Positions 1-5,981 of a DNA stretch of 12,088 nucleotides are shown one piece after another (within the stretch, counting starts at the first letter, position 1; each line of letters begins with the position of its first letter). This stretch comes from Gammaproteobacteria bacterium (GTDB lineage Bacteria > Pseudomonadota > Gammaproteobacteria > Steroidobacterales > Steroidobacteraceae), in assembly GCA_025350345.1 (NCBI GenBank), contig JANXYA010000266.1:1-12088 (forward strand), read 5' to 3'. The notes beneath the pieces were generated by a model. The model saw only the letters and a program-made list of their open reading frames with translations, had not been told where the DNA came from and ran no database searches. A program made the position numbers and the translations under genes.

Positions 1-77
1 CGAGCGCCAGCACGCGCGCGTTGGCCGGCGCCAGGCCCGCAACGAGCCGGCGCTCGACCCATTGGCTGAAGCGGCGC
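1..77. repeat. Inverted copy of amgK 3' sequence (left arm)
   Basis: These 77 bases are the exact reverse complement of 249-325. The match ends at base 77 (base 78 no longer pairs with 248) and runs to the first base of the window, so the repeat may continue beyond it. Read in the amgK frame, this arm contains a stop (TGA at 67-69), so it cannot be the natural upstream part of amgK. The likeliest explanation is a fold-back or chimeric join at a contig end; a real inverted duplication is possible but less likely. Confidence 0.9.
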
Positions 78-342
78 GAACCGCGAGGAATTCCTGCGCT
101 GGTTTGACCTGATCGGCCTGCAGCGGCATCTGAAGGTACTCGGCATCTTTGCGCGCCTCTGGTACCGGGACGGCAAGCAGGGGTTTCTGGCCGACCTGCC
201 GCGCACGCTCGACTATGTGCGCGACACGGCGGCGCGCTACGCGGAGTTGCGCCGCTTCAGCCAATGGGTCGAGCGCCGGCTCGTTGCGGGCCTGGCGCCG
301 GCCAACGCGCGCGTGCTGGCGCTCGGCGCGGTGTCGGCGTGA
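78..342 (+). CDS. amgK: N-acetylmuramate/N-acetylglucosamine kinase AmgK, C-terminal fragment
   Basis: AmgK phosphorylates the anomeric carbon of MurNAc and GlcNAc in the cytoplasm, the first step of the cell-wall recycling route that bypasses de novo UDP-MurNAc synthesis. Only the last roughly 87 codons are present, from about base 79 to TGA 340-342. The fragment shows the C-terminal family signature with FDLIGLQRHLKVLGIFARL near its start, followed by RDGK and a DLPRTLDYVR-like helix. The kinase core, with its nucleotide- and phosphate-binding residues, is missing because 1-77 is an inverted copy of this gene's own 3' part. The stop overlaps the murU start (GTGA), as expected for the amgK-murU pair. 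The family was long annotated as an aminoglycoside phosphotransferase. The identification rests on the tail sequence plus the murU neighbour; both agree. Confidence 0.85.
249..325. repeat. Right arm of the 77-base perfect inverted repeat, inside amgK
   Basis: This arm is the exact reverse complement of bases 1-77 and lies in the normal coding sequence of the amgK C-terminus. It reads in frame into the amgK stop at 340-342, so this arm is the original and 1-77 is the copy. The two arms are separated by 171 bases. Confidence 0.9.
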
Positions 343-1004
343 AGGCGATGCTGCTGGCGGCCGGGCGCGGCGAGCGGCTGCGGCCGCTGACCGACCCGAC
401 GCCCAAGCCACTGCTCGAGGTGCGCGGCAAGCCGCTCATCGACTGGCACCTGGAGGCGCTCGCGCGTGCCGGGGTGCGCGAGGTGGTGATCAACCTGTCC
501 TGGCTCGGCGCCCGGATTCGCGCTGCCGTGGGCGCGGGCGGGCGCTTCGGCCTGCAGATCCACTACAGCGAGGAGCCGGCTGCGCCGCTGGAGACCGGTG
601 GCGGAATCTTCCAGGCCCTGCCGCTGCTCGGCGAGGGGCCCTTCCTGGTCGTCAATGCGGACACCCATACTGATATCAATTTTGCGCTCCTGCAGATCGC
701 GCCCGCCGCGCTGGCGCAGCTGGTGCTGGTGCCCAATCCCGCCCATCATCCGCGCGGCGATTTTGCCCTGCAGGATGGCGAGGTGCTGGAGACGGGCGAA
801 CCGCGCTACACCTACGCCGGCATCGGTGTCTACCGGCCGGAGCTGTTCGCCGGCTGCAGTGCCGGGAGATTTCCCCTGCTGTCGGTGTTGCGGCCGGCGA
901 TTGCGGCGCGGCGGCTTAAGGGTGAACTGTTCCGGGGGCAGTGGGCCGACGTCGGCTCCGCGGAGCGCTTGGCGGCGCTGAATGCGCGCGCAACCGGGGT
1001 ATGA
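339..1004 (+). CDS. murU: N-acetylmuramate alpha-1-phosphate uridylyltransferase MurU
   Basis: MurU transfers UMP from UTP to MurNAc-1-phosphate, giving UDP-MurNAc for peptidoglycan synthesis. In the cytoplasm it follows AmgK in the anabolic recycling pathway. With the GTG at 339 the protein has 221 residues, the usual family size, and begins MKAMLLAAGRGERLRPLT, the nucleotidyltransferase signature (G-x-G-x-R-x-x-P-L-T) at residues 9-18, followed by TPKP at 21-24. LETGGGIF lies in the first half and VNADTHTD follows, with Asp108 in the expected metal-binding position. The GTG overlaps the amgK stop by four bases and restores the conserved MKAM start; an upstream ATG at 264 lies inside amgK and is unlikely. 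Other sugar-1-phosphate nucleotidyltransferases look similar, but the amgK neighbour favours MurU. In pseudomonads this route is known to lower fosfomycin sensitivity. Confidence 0.9.
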   Translation: MKAMLLAAGRGERLRPLTDPTPKPLLEVRGKPLIDWHLEALARAGVREVVINLSWLGARIRAAVGAGGRFGLQIHYSEEPAAPLETGGGIFQALPLLGEGPFLVVNADTHTDINFALLQIAPAALAQLVLVPNPAHHPRGDFALQDGEVLETGEPRYTYAGIGVYRPELFAGCSAGRFPLLSVLRPAIAARRLKGELFRGQWADVGSAERLAALNARATGV

Positions 1005-1011
1005 TGCGCGC

Positions 1012-2037
1012 ATGGCTGAATTCAAGAGGATTCCCGTCATAGCCGAAGCCCCGCGGAGCGGGGAGAAGTACCTTACGGCACAGGGATTCACCGCCATCAA
1101 GGACGGCGTGCGCGCGCGCGGCGGGCTTGACTCACCTGCCCCCACGGGCAAGCCGCGCTGGCTCAAGGCGCCGCTGGCGGCAGGAGAGGGCTATGAGGCC
1201 GTGCGGCGCACGGTACGCGAGCACCACCTGGCCACGGTATGCGAGGAAGCCAAGTGCCCCAACATCGGGGAGTGCTGGAATGCGGGCACGGCCACGATCA
1301 TGGTCATGGGTGCCGTCTGTACGCGTGCCTGCCGCTTCTGCGCCGTGGATACGGGTAATCCGCGGGGCTGGCTCGATGCGGAGGAACCCGCCAACGTCGC
1401 CGCCAGCGTCGAGCTGATGGGACTGCGCTACGTCGTGCTGACATCAGTGGATCGGGACGACCTGAGTGACGGCGGGGCGGAGCACTACGCGGCCTGCGTG
1501 CGCGCGATCAAGCAGCGTACCCCCGGCACGGCTGTTGAGGCACTGACACCCGATTTCCAGGGTGTGCGCGCGGGCGTGGCGCGTGTCGTCGATTCCGGCG
1601 TCGAGGTGTTTGCGCAGAACATCGAGACCGTGCGCCGCCTGACGCATCCGGTGCGTGATCCGCGCGCCGGCTACCAGCAGACACTGGATGTGCTTGGCTA
1701 CGCCAAGGCGCATCGGCCTGCAGTGCTGACCAAGAGCAGCCTGATGCTCGGGCTGGGCGAGACGGACGGCGAGATCTTCGAGTGCATGGACGACTTGCGC
1801 ACGGTGGGTGTCGACATACTCACCCTCGGCCAATACCTGCGGCCCACCCTGCATCACCTGCCGGTGGTGCGCTTCGTCACGCCCGAGGAATTTGCGCGTT
1901 ACCGCGAGGCGGGCCTGGCCCGCGGGTTCCGCGAATGCGTCTCCGGTCCGCTGGTGCGCTCGAGCTATCGCGCCGAGCGGGCGCTCGCCGGCAACAACGT
2001 CGGCCTGCACGAGGGCCGTGCGCTGCACAGCCCGTGA
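1012..2037 (+). CDS. lipA: Lipoyl synthase LipA (radical SAM)
   Basis: LipA inserts two sulfur atoms into protein-bound octanoyl groups to form lipoate on 2-oxoacid dehydrogenases and the glycine cleavage H protein. Both iron-sulfur sites are intact: the auxiliary cluster CEEAKCPNIGEC (Cys77, Cys82, Cys88) and the radical SAM motif CTRACRFC (Cys103, Cys107, Cys110). The C-terminal RSSY that supplies a cluster serine is at about 316-319. The protein has 341 residues from ATG 1012, slightly longer than E. coli LipA, and ends with an extra tail containing NNVGLHEG. ATG 982 is in frame but lies inside murU; 1012 is preferred because it leaves a 7-base gap and gives the natural MAEFKRIPV start. 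The text after the SAM motif (TGNPRGWLD, VFAQNIETV, HPVRDPRAGY) resembles mitochondrial LIAS more than E. coli LipA. lipB follows directly. Confidence 0.96.
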   Translation: MAEFKRIPVIAEAPRSGEKYLTAQGFTAIKDGVRARGGLDSPAPTGKPRWLKAPLAAGEGYEAVRRTVREHHLATVCEEAKCPNIGECWNAGTATIMVMGAVCTRACRFCAVDTGNPRGWLDAEEPANVAASVELMGLRYVVLTSVDRDDLSDGGAEHYAACVRAIKQRTPGTAVEALTPDFQGVRAGVARVVDSGVEVFAQNIETVRRLTHPVRDPRAGYQQTLDVLGYAKAHRPAVLTKSSLMLGLGETDGEIFECMDDLRTVGVDILTLGQYLRPTLHHLPVVRFVTPEEFARYREAGLARGFRECVSGPLVRSSYRAERALAGNNVGLHEGRALHSP

Positions 2038-2060
2038 GCGCGGTGGCACCAGAGGCGGCG

Positions 2061-2759
2061 ATGCCGGCCCCGGATCTCACCGTCAGGTGGCTGGGGCGCT
2101 TGCCCTATGAGCCCACCTGGCGGGCCATGCAGCGCTTCACAGAGGATCGCGGCGCCGACACGCCCGATGAGCTCTGGCTGCTCGAGCACGAGCCCGTCTA
2201 CACGCTGGGGATGAACGCCGATCCGGCCCACGTGCTCGCGGCCGGCGATATTCCGGTGGTGCGCATCGATCGCGGCGGCCAGGTGACCTACCACGGCCCC
2301 GGACAACTCGTGGTCTACGCGCTCATCGACCTGCGCCGTGCCCGCCTTGGGGTGCGCGATCTGGTCACCGCGCTCGAGCGTGCCGTCATCGCGCTGGCCG
2401 CCGCTCATCACATCGAGGCCCGGTGCCGCGAACGCTCCCCGGGCGTCTACGTGGACGGCGCCAAGCTCGCCAGCGTCGGCCTGCGGGTCCGTCGCGGCGG
2501 CAGCTATCACGGGCTGGCGCTCAACGTGAGCATGGATCTGGAGCCCTTCCTGCGCATCAACCCATGCGGCTACCCCGGGCTGCAGATGACGCAACTGGCC
2601 TCGCTCGGTGGCCCGGCTGATGTGCAGGAAACGGGCGTGGAGTTGGCGCCGCTCCTGCTCGAGGAGCTCGCGCGGACCGCTGGCCGCGCGGGGGGCGTGT
2701 TGCGATCGGTGCTACAGGACCAGGAACACGCCGCTCACGGCCTTGAGATCGGAAAATAG
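2061..2759 (+). CDS. lipB: Octanoyl-[ACP]:protein N-octanoyltransferase LipB
   Basis: LipB moves octanoate from acyl carrier protein to the lipoyl-domain lysine, making the substrate of LipA. With ATG 2061 the protein has 232 residues. RGGQVTYHGPGQLVVY is the family core. The catalytic pair falls at Lys135 (GAKLASVG) and Cys169 (INPCGYPG), the same numbers as in E. coli LipB, which supports this start. A good ribosome site (AGAGG, five bases upstream) also favours 2061; GTG 2034 overlaps the lipA stop as GTGA and is the alternative, but it has no ribosome site. The 3' end overlaps ybeD on the other strand by 48 bases, so the last 15 or so residues are encoded antisense to ybeD and the C-terminus is longer than usual. 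LipA and LipB are adjacent in the order lipA-lipB, opposite to E. coli. Confidence 0.95.
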   Translation: MPAPDLTVRWLGRLPYEPTWRAMQRFTEDRGADTPDELWLLEHEPVYTLGMNADPAHVLAAGDIPVVRIDRGGQVTYHGPGQLVVYALIDLRRARLGVRDLVTALERAVIALAAAHHIEARCRERSPGVYVDGAKLASVGLRVRRGGSYHGLALNVSMDLEPFLRINPCGYPGLQMTQLASLGGPADVQETGVELAPLLLEELARTAGRAGGVLRSVLQDQEHAAHGLEIGK

Positions 2760-2987
2760 GGCCGCGATGTGCGCCTCGTCGCGCGCGTGGATGGTGTAGG
2801 TCACCGCCTGGAAGTTGCCCTGCGCGGAGGGGCGCTCGGTGGCGGTCGTGATGGCAGCGGCTTCGGCGTGGCGCGCCATGACATCGTCAACGCTGGCACG
2901 CACGGTCTCGTCGGCGCGCATCATGACCTTGATGGGGTAGGCGCAGGGGAAAGTCAGCAGTTTCGGCGTGTCCACGACGCGAAGCAT
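2712..2987 (-). CDS. ybeD: YbeD/DUF493 family small protein
   Basis: This is a 91-residue protein of the YbeD (DUF493) family, which has a ferredoxin-like fold resembling regulatory ACT domains. Its molecular function is not established. The family pattern is visible: LLTFPCAYPIKVM at the N-terminus, then a helix with VDDVMARHAEA, the conserved PSAQGNFQAVTYTI strand (P-S-x-x-G-x-[FY]), and a final strand ending VSGVFLVL. ATG 2987 is chosen because GGCAGG lies just upstream and the resulting length matches the 87 residues of E. coli YbeD; longer in-frame starts run into dat. It begins 13 bases after the dat stop and is the last gene of the minus-strand operon. In E. coli it sits between dacA and lipB in the same direction; here the dacA side is kept but lipB faces it and overlaps its 3' end. 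Confidence 0.88.
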   Translation of the reverse strand: MLRVVDTPKLLTFPCAYPIKVMMRADETVRASVDDVMARHAEAAAITTATERPSAQGNFQAVTYTIHARDEAHIAALFSDLKAVSGVFLVL

Positions 2988-3000
2988 AGCCTGCCGTGGA

Positions 3001-3870
3001 TCAGGGCGGTCGCTGGCCGGGCAGCCAGCTGGCCTCGACGAGCGCGCGCATCCGCCTCCACAGCGGGCCGGGACGGCCGTCACCCACGGACAGGCCATCA
3101 AGCCGGGTCACGGGCACCACGCCGCGGGTGGAGGCACTGAGCCAGATTTCATCAGCGCCGCGCAGCGCGGCTTCGCTGACCGCGGCATTGGTCCAGGCGA
3201 TGCCGTTCGCTGCGGCGAGTTTTTCAACCAGGAGCCGCGTCGTGCCCGGCAGCAGCTGGTGGCCCCGCGGCGGCGTGCGGATCTCCCCGCCGATCACCAC
3301 GTGCACGGCCGAGGCGCTGGCGTCGGTCAGCCATCCGTCGCGCAGCAGGATGGTTTCGGCCGCACCGGCCTCGATCGCCTGCTGGCGCAGCAGCACGTTG
3401 GCCAGCAGCGCGACGGACTTGATGTCGCAGCGCGCCCAGCGGGTGTCCACCGCCGTAATGCAGCTCAGGCCCCGCTCGTACAGCTCCGGCGGGGTCGGCG
3501 GCAGGGGGGCACAGAAGGCGAACACGGTGGGCTCGATGTCCGGGAGCGGCGCGTGGTTGCGGCCGTATTCGCTGCCGCGGGACACCTGCAGGTAGACATA
3601 GAGGTCGCCACTGCCGTTGGCGGCGGCGAGTGCGCGAATCAGCTCGGCCCATTGCGCGGCCTGGTAGGGATTGCGGATCTTCAGCTCAGCGAGACTGCGC
3701 GCCAGGCGCGCGATGTTGTCCATGAGCTGGGGGGCGTAGCCGCCGTGCACGGCGATTACCTCGTAGACGCCGTCGCCGAACAGAAAACTCCGGTCGAGCG
3801 GTGAAATGCGTGCCTCGCGCAACGGCAGCACTTGGCCGTTCAGGTGGCAGAGCGGGAGGGGTTCAGACAT
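3001..3870 (-). CDS. dat: D-amino-acid transaminase (class IV PLP aminotransferase), variant active site
   Basis: This enzyme interconverts D-alanine plus 2-oxoglutarate with pyruvate plus D-glutamate in the cytoplasm. The 289-residue protein has the fold-IV layout: HLNG near the start, FGDGVYEV at 31-38, the PLP lysine at Lys151 (CDIKSVALL) and LPGTTR at 207-212. The RxH substrate-carboxylate motif (RNH, 104-106) is typical of D-amino-acid transaminases rather than branched-chain enzymes or PabC. Counting from the lysine, Asp183 aligns with Glu177 of the Bacillus enzyme, which contacts the PLP ring nitrogen, and the usual S-N of EGSSSN is S-A here (DASASA, 183-188). Activity is therefore probable but specificity is uncertain; aminodeoxychorismate lyase is the main alternative. 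It starts 16 bases after dacA, whose product releases D-alanine, which suggests reuse of that product. No clear Shine-Dalgarno sequence precedes the ATG. Confidence 0.85.
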   Translation of the reverse strand: MSEPLPLCHLNGQVLPLREARISPLDRSFLFGDGVYEVIAVHGGYAPQLMDNIARLARSLAELKIRNPYQAAQWAELIRALAAANGSGDLYVYLQVSRGSEYGRNHAPLPDIEPTVFAFCAPLPPTPPELYERGLSCITAVDTRWARCDIKSVALLANVLLRQQAIEAGAAETILLRDGWLTDASASAVHVVIGGEIRTPPRGHQLLPGTTRLLVEKLAAANGIAWTNAAVSEAALRGADEIWLSASTRGVVPVTRLDGLSVGDGRPGPLWRRMRALVEASWLPGQRPP

Positions 3871-3886
3871 CGCGCCGCTGCACGGC

Positions 3887-5035
3887 TCAGAACCACAGGC
3901 TGACGGTATCGACCAGCCGTCGCCACCATCCGCCCGCCGGCATGGTCGTGACCGGGTAGAGCGCGGCGCGCACCACCGTCTTGCCGGCGATGTCGACCTG
4001 CAGTTCGCCCACCGCGACGTCGCCCGGGAGCGGTGCGATCAGCGGCCGGCGCAGCGTGGTGCGTGTCGTTGCGGCGGTGCCCTGGCCCCGGGGCACGGTG
4101 ACCTCGACGGCGGTGTGGGTCGCCACGGCCACGTACTCCTCGGCACCCTTGTACACGCGCGGCTTGAGCACGGTCTCGCCGGCCTTGCGGATCGTGACCG
4201 TCTCAAAGGCGCTGAAGCCAAAGTTCAACAGCGCCGCGCTGCCGCTCTCGCGCGCCGCCACTCCCGGCGCCCCGAGCACCACGGCAATCAGGCGCATGCC
4301 AGCACGCTTCGCCGAGCTGATCAGGCAGTAACCGGCGGTCTCGGTGTGGCCCGTCTTGATGCCATCCACGCTTGGATCGCGCTCCAGCAGGCCATTGCGA
4401 TTTTCCTGGCGGATGTTGTTCCAGGTGAATTCGCGCAGCGCGTAGATGCCATAGTATTCGGGGAAGTCGCGGATGATCGCCTGTGACAGCGTGGCCAGAT
4501 CCCGCGCCGTGCTGTAGTGCGTGGGGGAGGGCAGGCCGCTGGAGTCCTCGAAATGCGTGCCATGCATCCCTAAGCGCTGCGCATAGCCATTCATCGACTG
4601 CACGAACGCGGCCTCGCTTCCGCCCACCCGCTCCGCCAGCGCGATGGTGGCATCGTTCCCCGACTGCACGATCATGCCCTTGATGAGCACGTCGACCGGG
4701 ACGCGCGTGCCCACCTTCACGAAGGTGCGCGACCCCTCCGCGCGCCAGGCGTGCTCGCTGATCAGGACCTGCTCGTCCATCTTCAACTGGCCGGCGCGCA
4801 GGGCATTGAACACGACGTAGGCACTCATCAGCTTGGTGAGGCTCGCCGGCTCGATGCGCTGGTCGGCATTGCCCTCCGCCAGGGACTGTCCGCTGGCAAA
4901 ATCGATCAGCACCCAGCTGCGCGCTTGCGGCGTGGGAGGGCTGGCGAGCGGCGCCAGCGCACCCGGCGGTGCGGCGAAGGACGCGGCCATGCAGCCGGCG
5001 CCGAGGGCAATCAACAAGGAGCGAGTCAGGCTCAT
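3887..5035 (-). CDS. dacA: D-alanyl-D-alanine carboxypeptidase DacA (PBP5/6 type)
   Basis: A low-molecular-weight penicillin-binding protein that removes the terminal D-alanine from peptidoglycan stem peptides in the periplasm, limiting cross-linking. The 382-residue protein has a signal peptide (MSLTRSLLIALGAGCMAASFAA), the catalytic SLTK at 65-68, SGN at 125-127 and KTGHT at 227-231, then the beta-rich C-terminal PBP5 domain. It ends with a short amphipathic, aromatic stretch (GGWWRRLVDTVSLWF) of the kind that attaches PBP5 to the inner membrane. ATG 5035 is preferred over an in-frame TTG at 5050 because GGAG sits seven bases upstream and the signal peptide starts cleanly. It is separated from rlpA by 67 bases, the only sizeable gap in the operon. 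The Cys in the leader is not in a convincing lipobox. Confidence 0.96.
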   Translation of the reverse strand: MSLTRSLLIALGAGCMAASFAAPPGALAPLASPPTPQARSWVLIDFASGQSLAEGNADQRIEPASLTKLMSAYVVFNALRAGQLKMDEQVLISEHAWRAEGSRTFVKVGTRVPVDVLIKGMIVQSGNDATIALAERVGGSEAAFVQSMNGYAQRLGMHGTHFEDSSGLPSPTHYSTARDLATLSQAIIRDFPEYYGIYALREFTWNNIRQENRNGLLERDPSVDGIKTGHTETAGYCLISSAKRAGMRLIAVVLGAPGVAARESGSAALLNFGFSAFETVTIRKAGETVLKPRVYKGAEEYVAVATHTAVEVTVPRGQGTAATTRTTLRRPLIAPLPGDVAVGELQVDIAGKTVVRAALYPVTTMPAGGWWRRLVDTVSLWF

Positions 5036-5062
5036 CCGTAGTCTCCGCAAGCCATCGTGGTT

Positions 5063-5080
5063 GCCGCGCCCTGGCGCGGC
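5063..5080 (-). promoter_or_regulatory. GC hairpin in the rlpA-dacA gap
   Basis: GCCGCGCC and GGCGCGGC at the two ends are perfect complements around a CT centre, giving a stem of at least seven pairs with a four-base loop. It lies in the 67-base gap before dacA. No T-run follows in the direction of transcription, so it is not a standard intrinsic terminator. It could be an RNA processing or stability element in the operon mRNA, or a 5' leader structure if dacA has its own promoter. Role inferred. Confidence 0.45.
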
Positions 5081-5087
5081 GGAGCGC

Positions 5088-5116
5088 AGTGTAGGGGAGC
5101 GATCAGTCGTTGGCGA
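5088..5116 (-). promoter_or_regulatory. Weak sigma70-like promoter candidate upstream of dacA
   Basis: On the minus strand TCGCCA (5116-5111, four of six bases of the -35 consensus) and TACACT (5093-5088, four of six of the -10) are spaced by 17 bases across the rlpA stop. It would start transcription close to the hairpin at 5063-5080. In GC-rich DNA such a partial match is easily found by chance; it is noted because this is the only gap in the operon. Confidence 0.18.
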
Positions 5117-5981
5117 GCCGTGCCTCGGGGACCCCTAAGTTCGCCAGCCGTGCCGCGGGCCGATCGAACTCCTCGACCGAGCTGACCGGACCGATGCGCA
5201 CGCGGCGCAGGAGTTGACCGCTCGCAGTACTCTCGAGCGTGAAGACTTGCCTGATGCCGGCAGCCTGCAGGCGCTCGACGAGCCGCTGCGCATTGCCGGC
5301 CTCGGCGAAGGCGCCCACCTGGATATAAAGCGCAACCAGCGGTGGCGGGGAAGCCGCTTCCGGCGCTGCTTCAGCCGGCACGGGCGCCGCCGCGGACGAT
5401 GCAGCTGGGGCCGCCGGCAGCGCAGGCACTGATGCCGTGACAGCCGGTATTTCCCCTGGCTGCACCGTGCGCAACTCGACGAAGGCCGTACCGGTACGCA
5501 CGATGTCGAGGCGCAGCGCGGCCGCGTAGGACAGATCGACGATCCGGTTGGCGACGAAGGGACCGCGATCATTGATGCGCACGAGGACGCTGCGGCCGTT
5601 GGCAAGGTTGGTCACGCGCGCGTAGCAGGGAATGGGCAGCGTGCGATGCGCGGCGCTCATCGCGTACATGTCGTACGGTTCGCCGCTCGAGGTGCTGTGG
5701 CCGTGAAAGTCCGGACCGTACCAGGAGGCTACGCCCCGCTCCGTGTACCCATCGGCGCTCGCGAGCACCTGGTAGCGACGGCCGTTCACGTCATAGAAGG
5801 GCGGATTGCCGTGGCTGCTGCGCGCCTCGGCACGCGGTACCGCATCCGGGGTGGCGGCAATGTCAGGAGGTGGAGCCGGAGGTGGCGCAGCGGGCGCGGC
5901 ACGGCGCGGCGTCGAGGCGCAGGCGGCAACCAGCAGGGAACAGGCGGTGGCGGCGGCAAGATGCGCGCGCCGCACGATCAT
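5103..5981 (-). CDS. rlpA: Septal-ring lytic transglycosylase/lipoprotein RlpA (DPBB + SPOR)
   Basis: RlpA is an outer-membrane lipoprotein; in Pseudomonas aeruginosa it is a lytic transglycosylase that cuts glycan strands lacking stem peptides. The 292-residue protein has a lipoprotein signal with the lipobox Cys at 21 (LLVAAC) and a Pro/Ala-rich spacer to about 50. A double-psi beta-barrel domain at about 80-172 carries the catalytic-type His112 and Asp138 (AAHRTLP, INDRGPF). An Ala/Pro linker follows at about 178-215, and a SPOR domain (LYIQVGAFAEAGNAQRLVERL onward) at about 217-290 should bind denuded glycans at the septum. The ATG at 5981 shares its A with the mltB stop (TGATG), so translation is probably coupled; no strong ribosome site is seen. 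Both acidic and His residues are kept, so it is expected to be enzymatically active, unlike the apparently inactive E. coli RlpA. Confidence 0.95.
   Translation of the reverse strand: MIVRRAHLAAATACSLLVAACASTPRRAAPAAPPPAPPPDIAATPDAVPRAEARSSHGNPPFYDVNGRRYQVLASADGYTERGVASWYGPDFHGHSTSSGEPYDMYAMSAAHRTLPIPCYARVTNLANGRSVLVRINDRGPFVANRIVDLSYAAALRLDIVRTGTAFVELRTVQPGEIPAVTASVPALPAAPAASSAAAPVPAEAAPEAASPPPLVALYIQVGAFAEAGNAQRLVERLQAAGIRQVFTLESTASGQLLRRVRIGPVSSVEEFDRPAARLANLGVPEARLAND

Noticed and set aside
339..1004. Reading murU as a mannose- or glucose-1-phosphate nucleotidyltransferase
   Set aside because: Short length (221 residues), MKAM start and overlap with an AmgK tail favour MurU.
1049..1063. 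CCCCGC/GCGGGG hairpin with a three-base loop
   Set aside because: It lies inside the lipA coding start region, has no T-run and is easily formed by chance at this GC content.
237..1166. Long antisense open frame opposite murU and lipA
   Set aside because: It is antisense to two clear genes, has no recognisable domain and a composition expected from the GC-rich opposite strand.
2712..2990. Search for a terminator between the convergent lipB and ybeD ends
   Set aside because: No stem followed by a T-run on either strand was seen; the genes overlap and leave no room.
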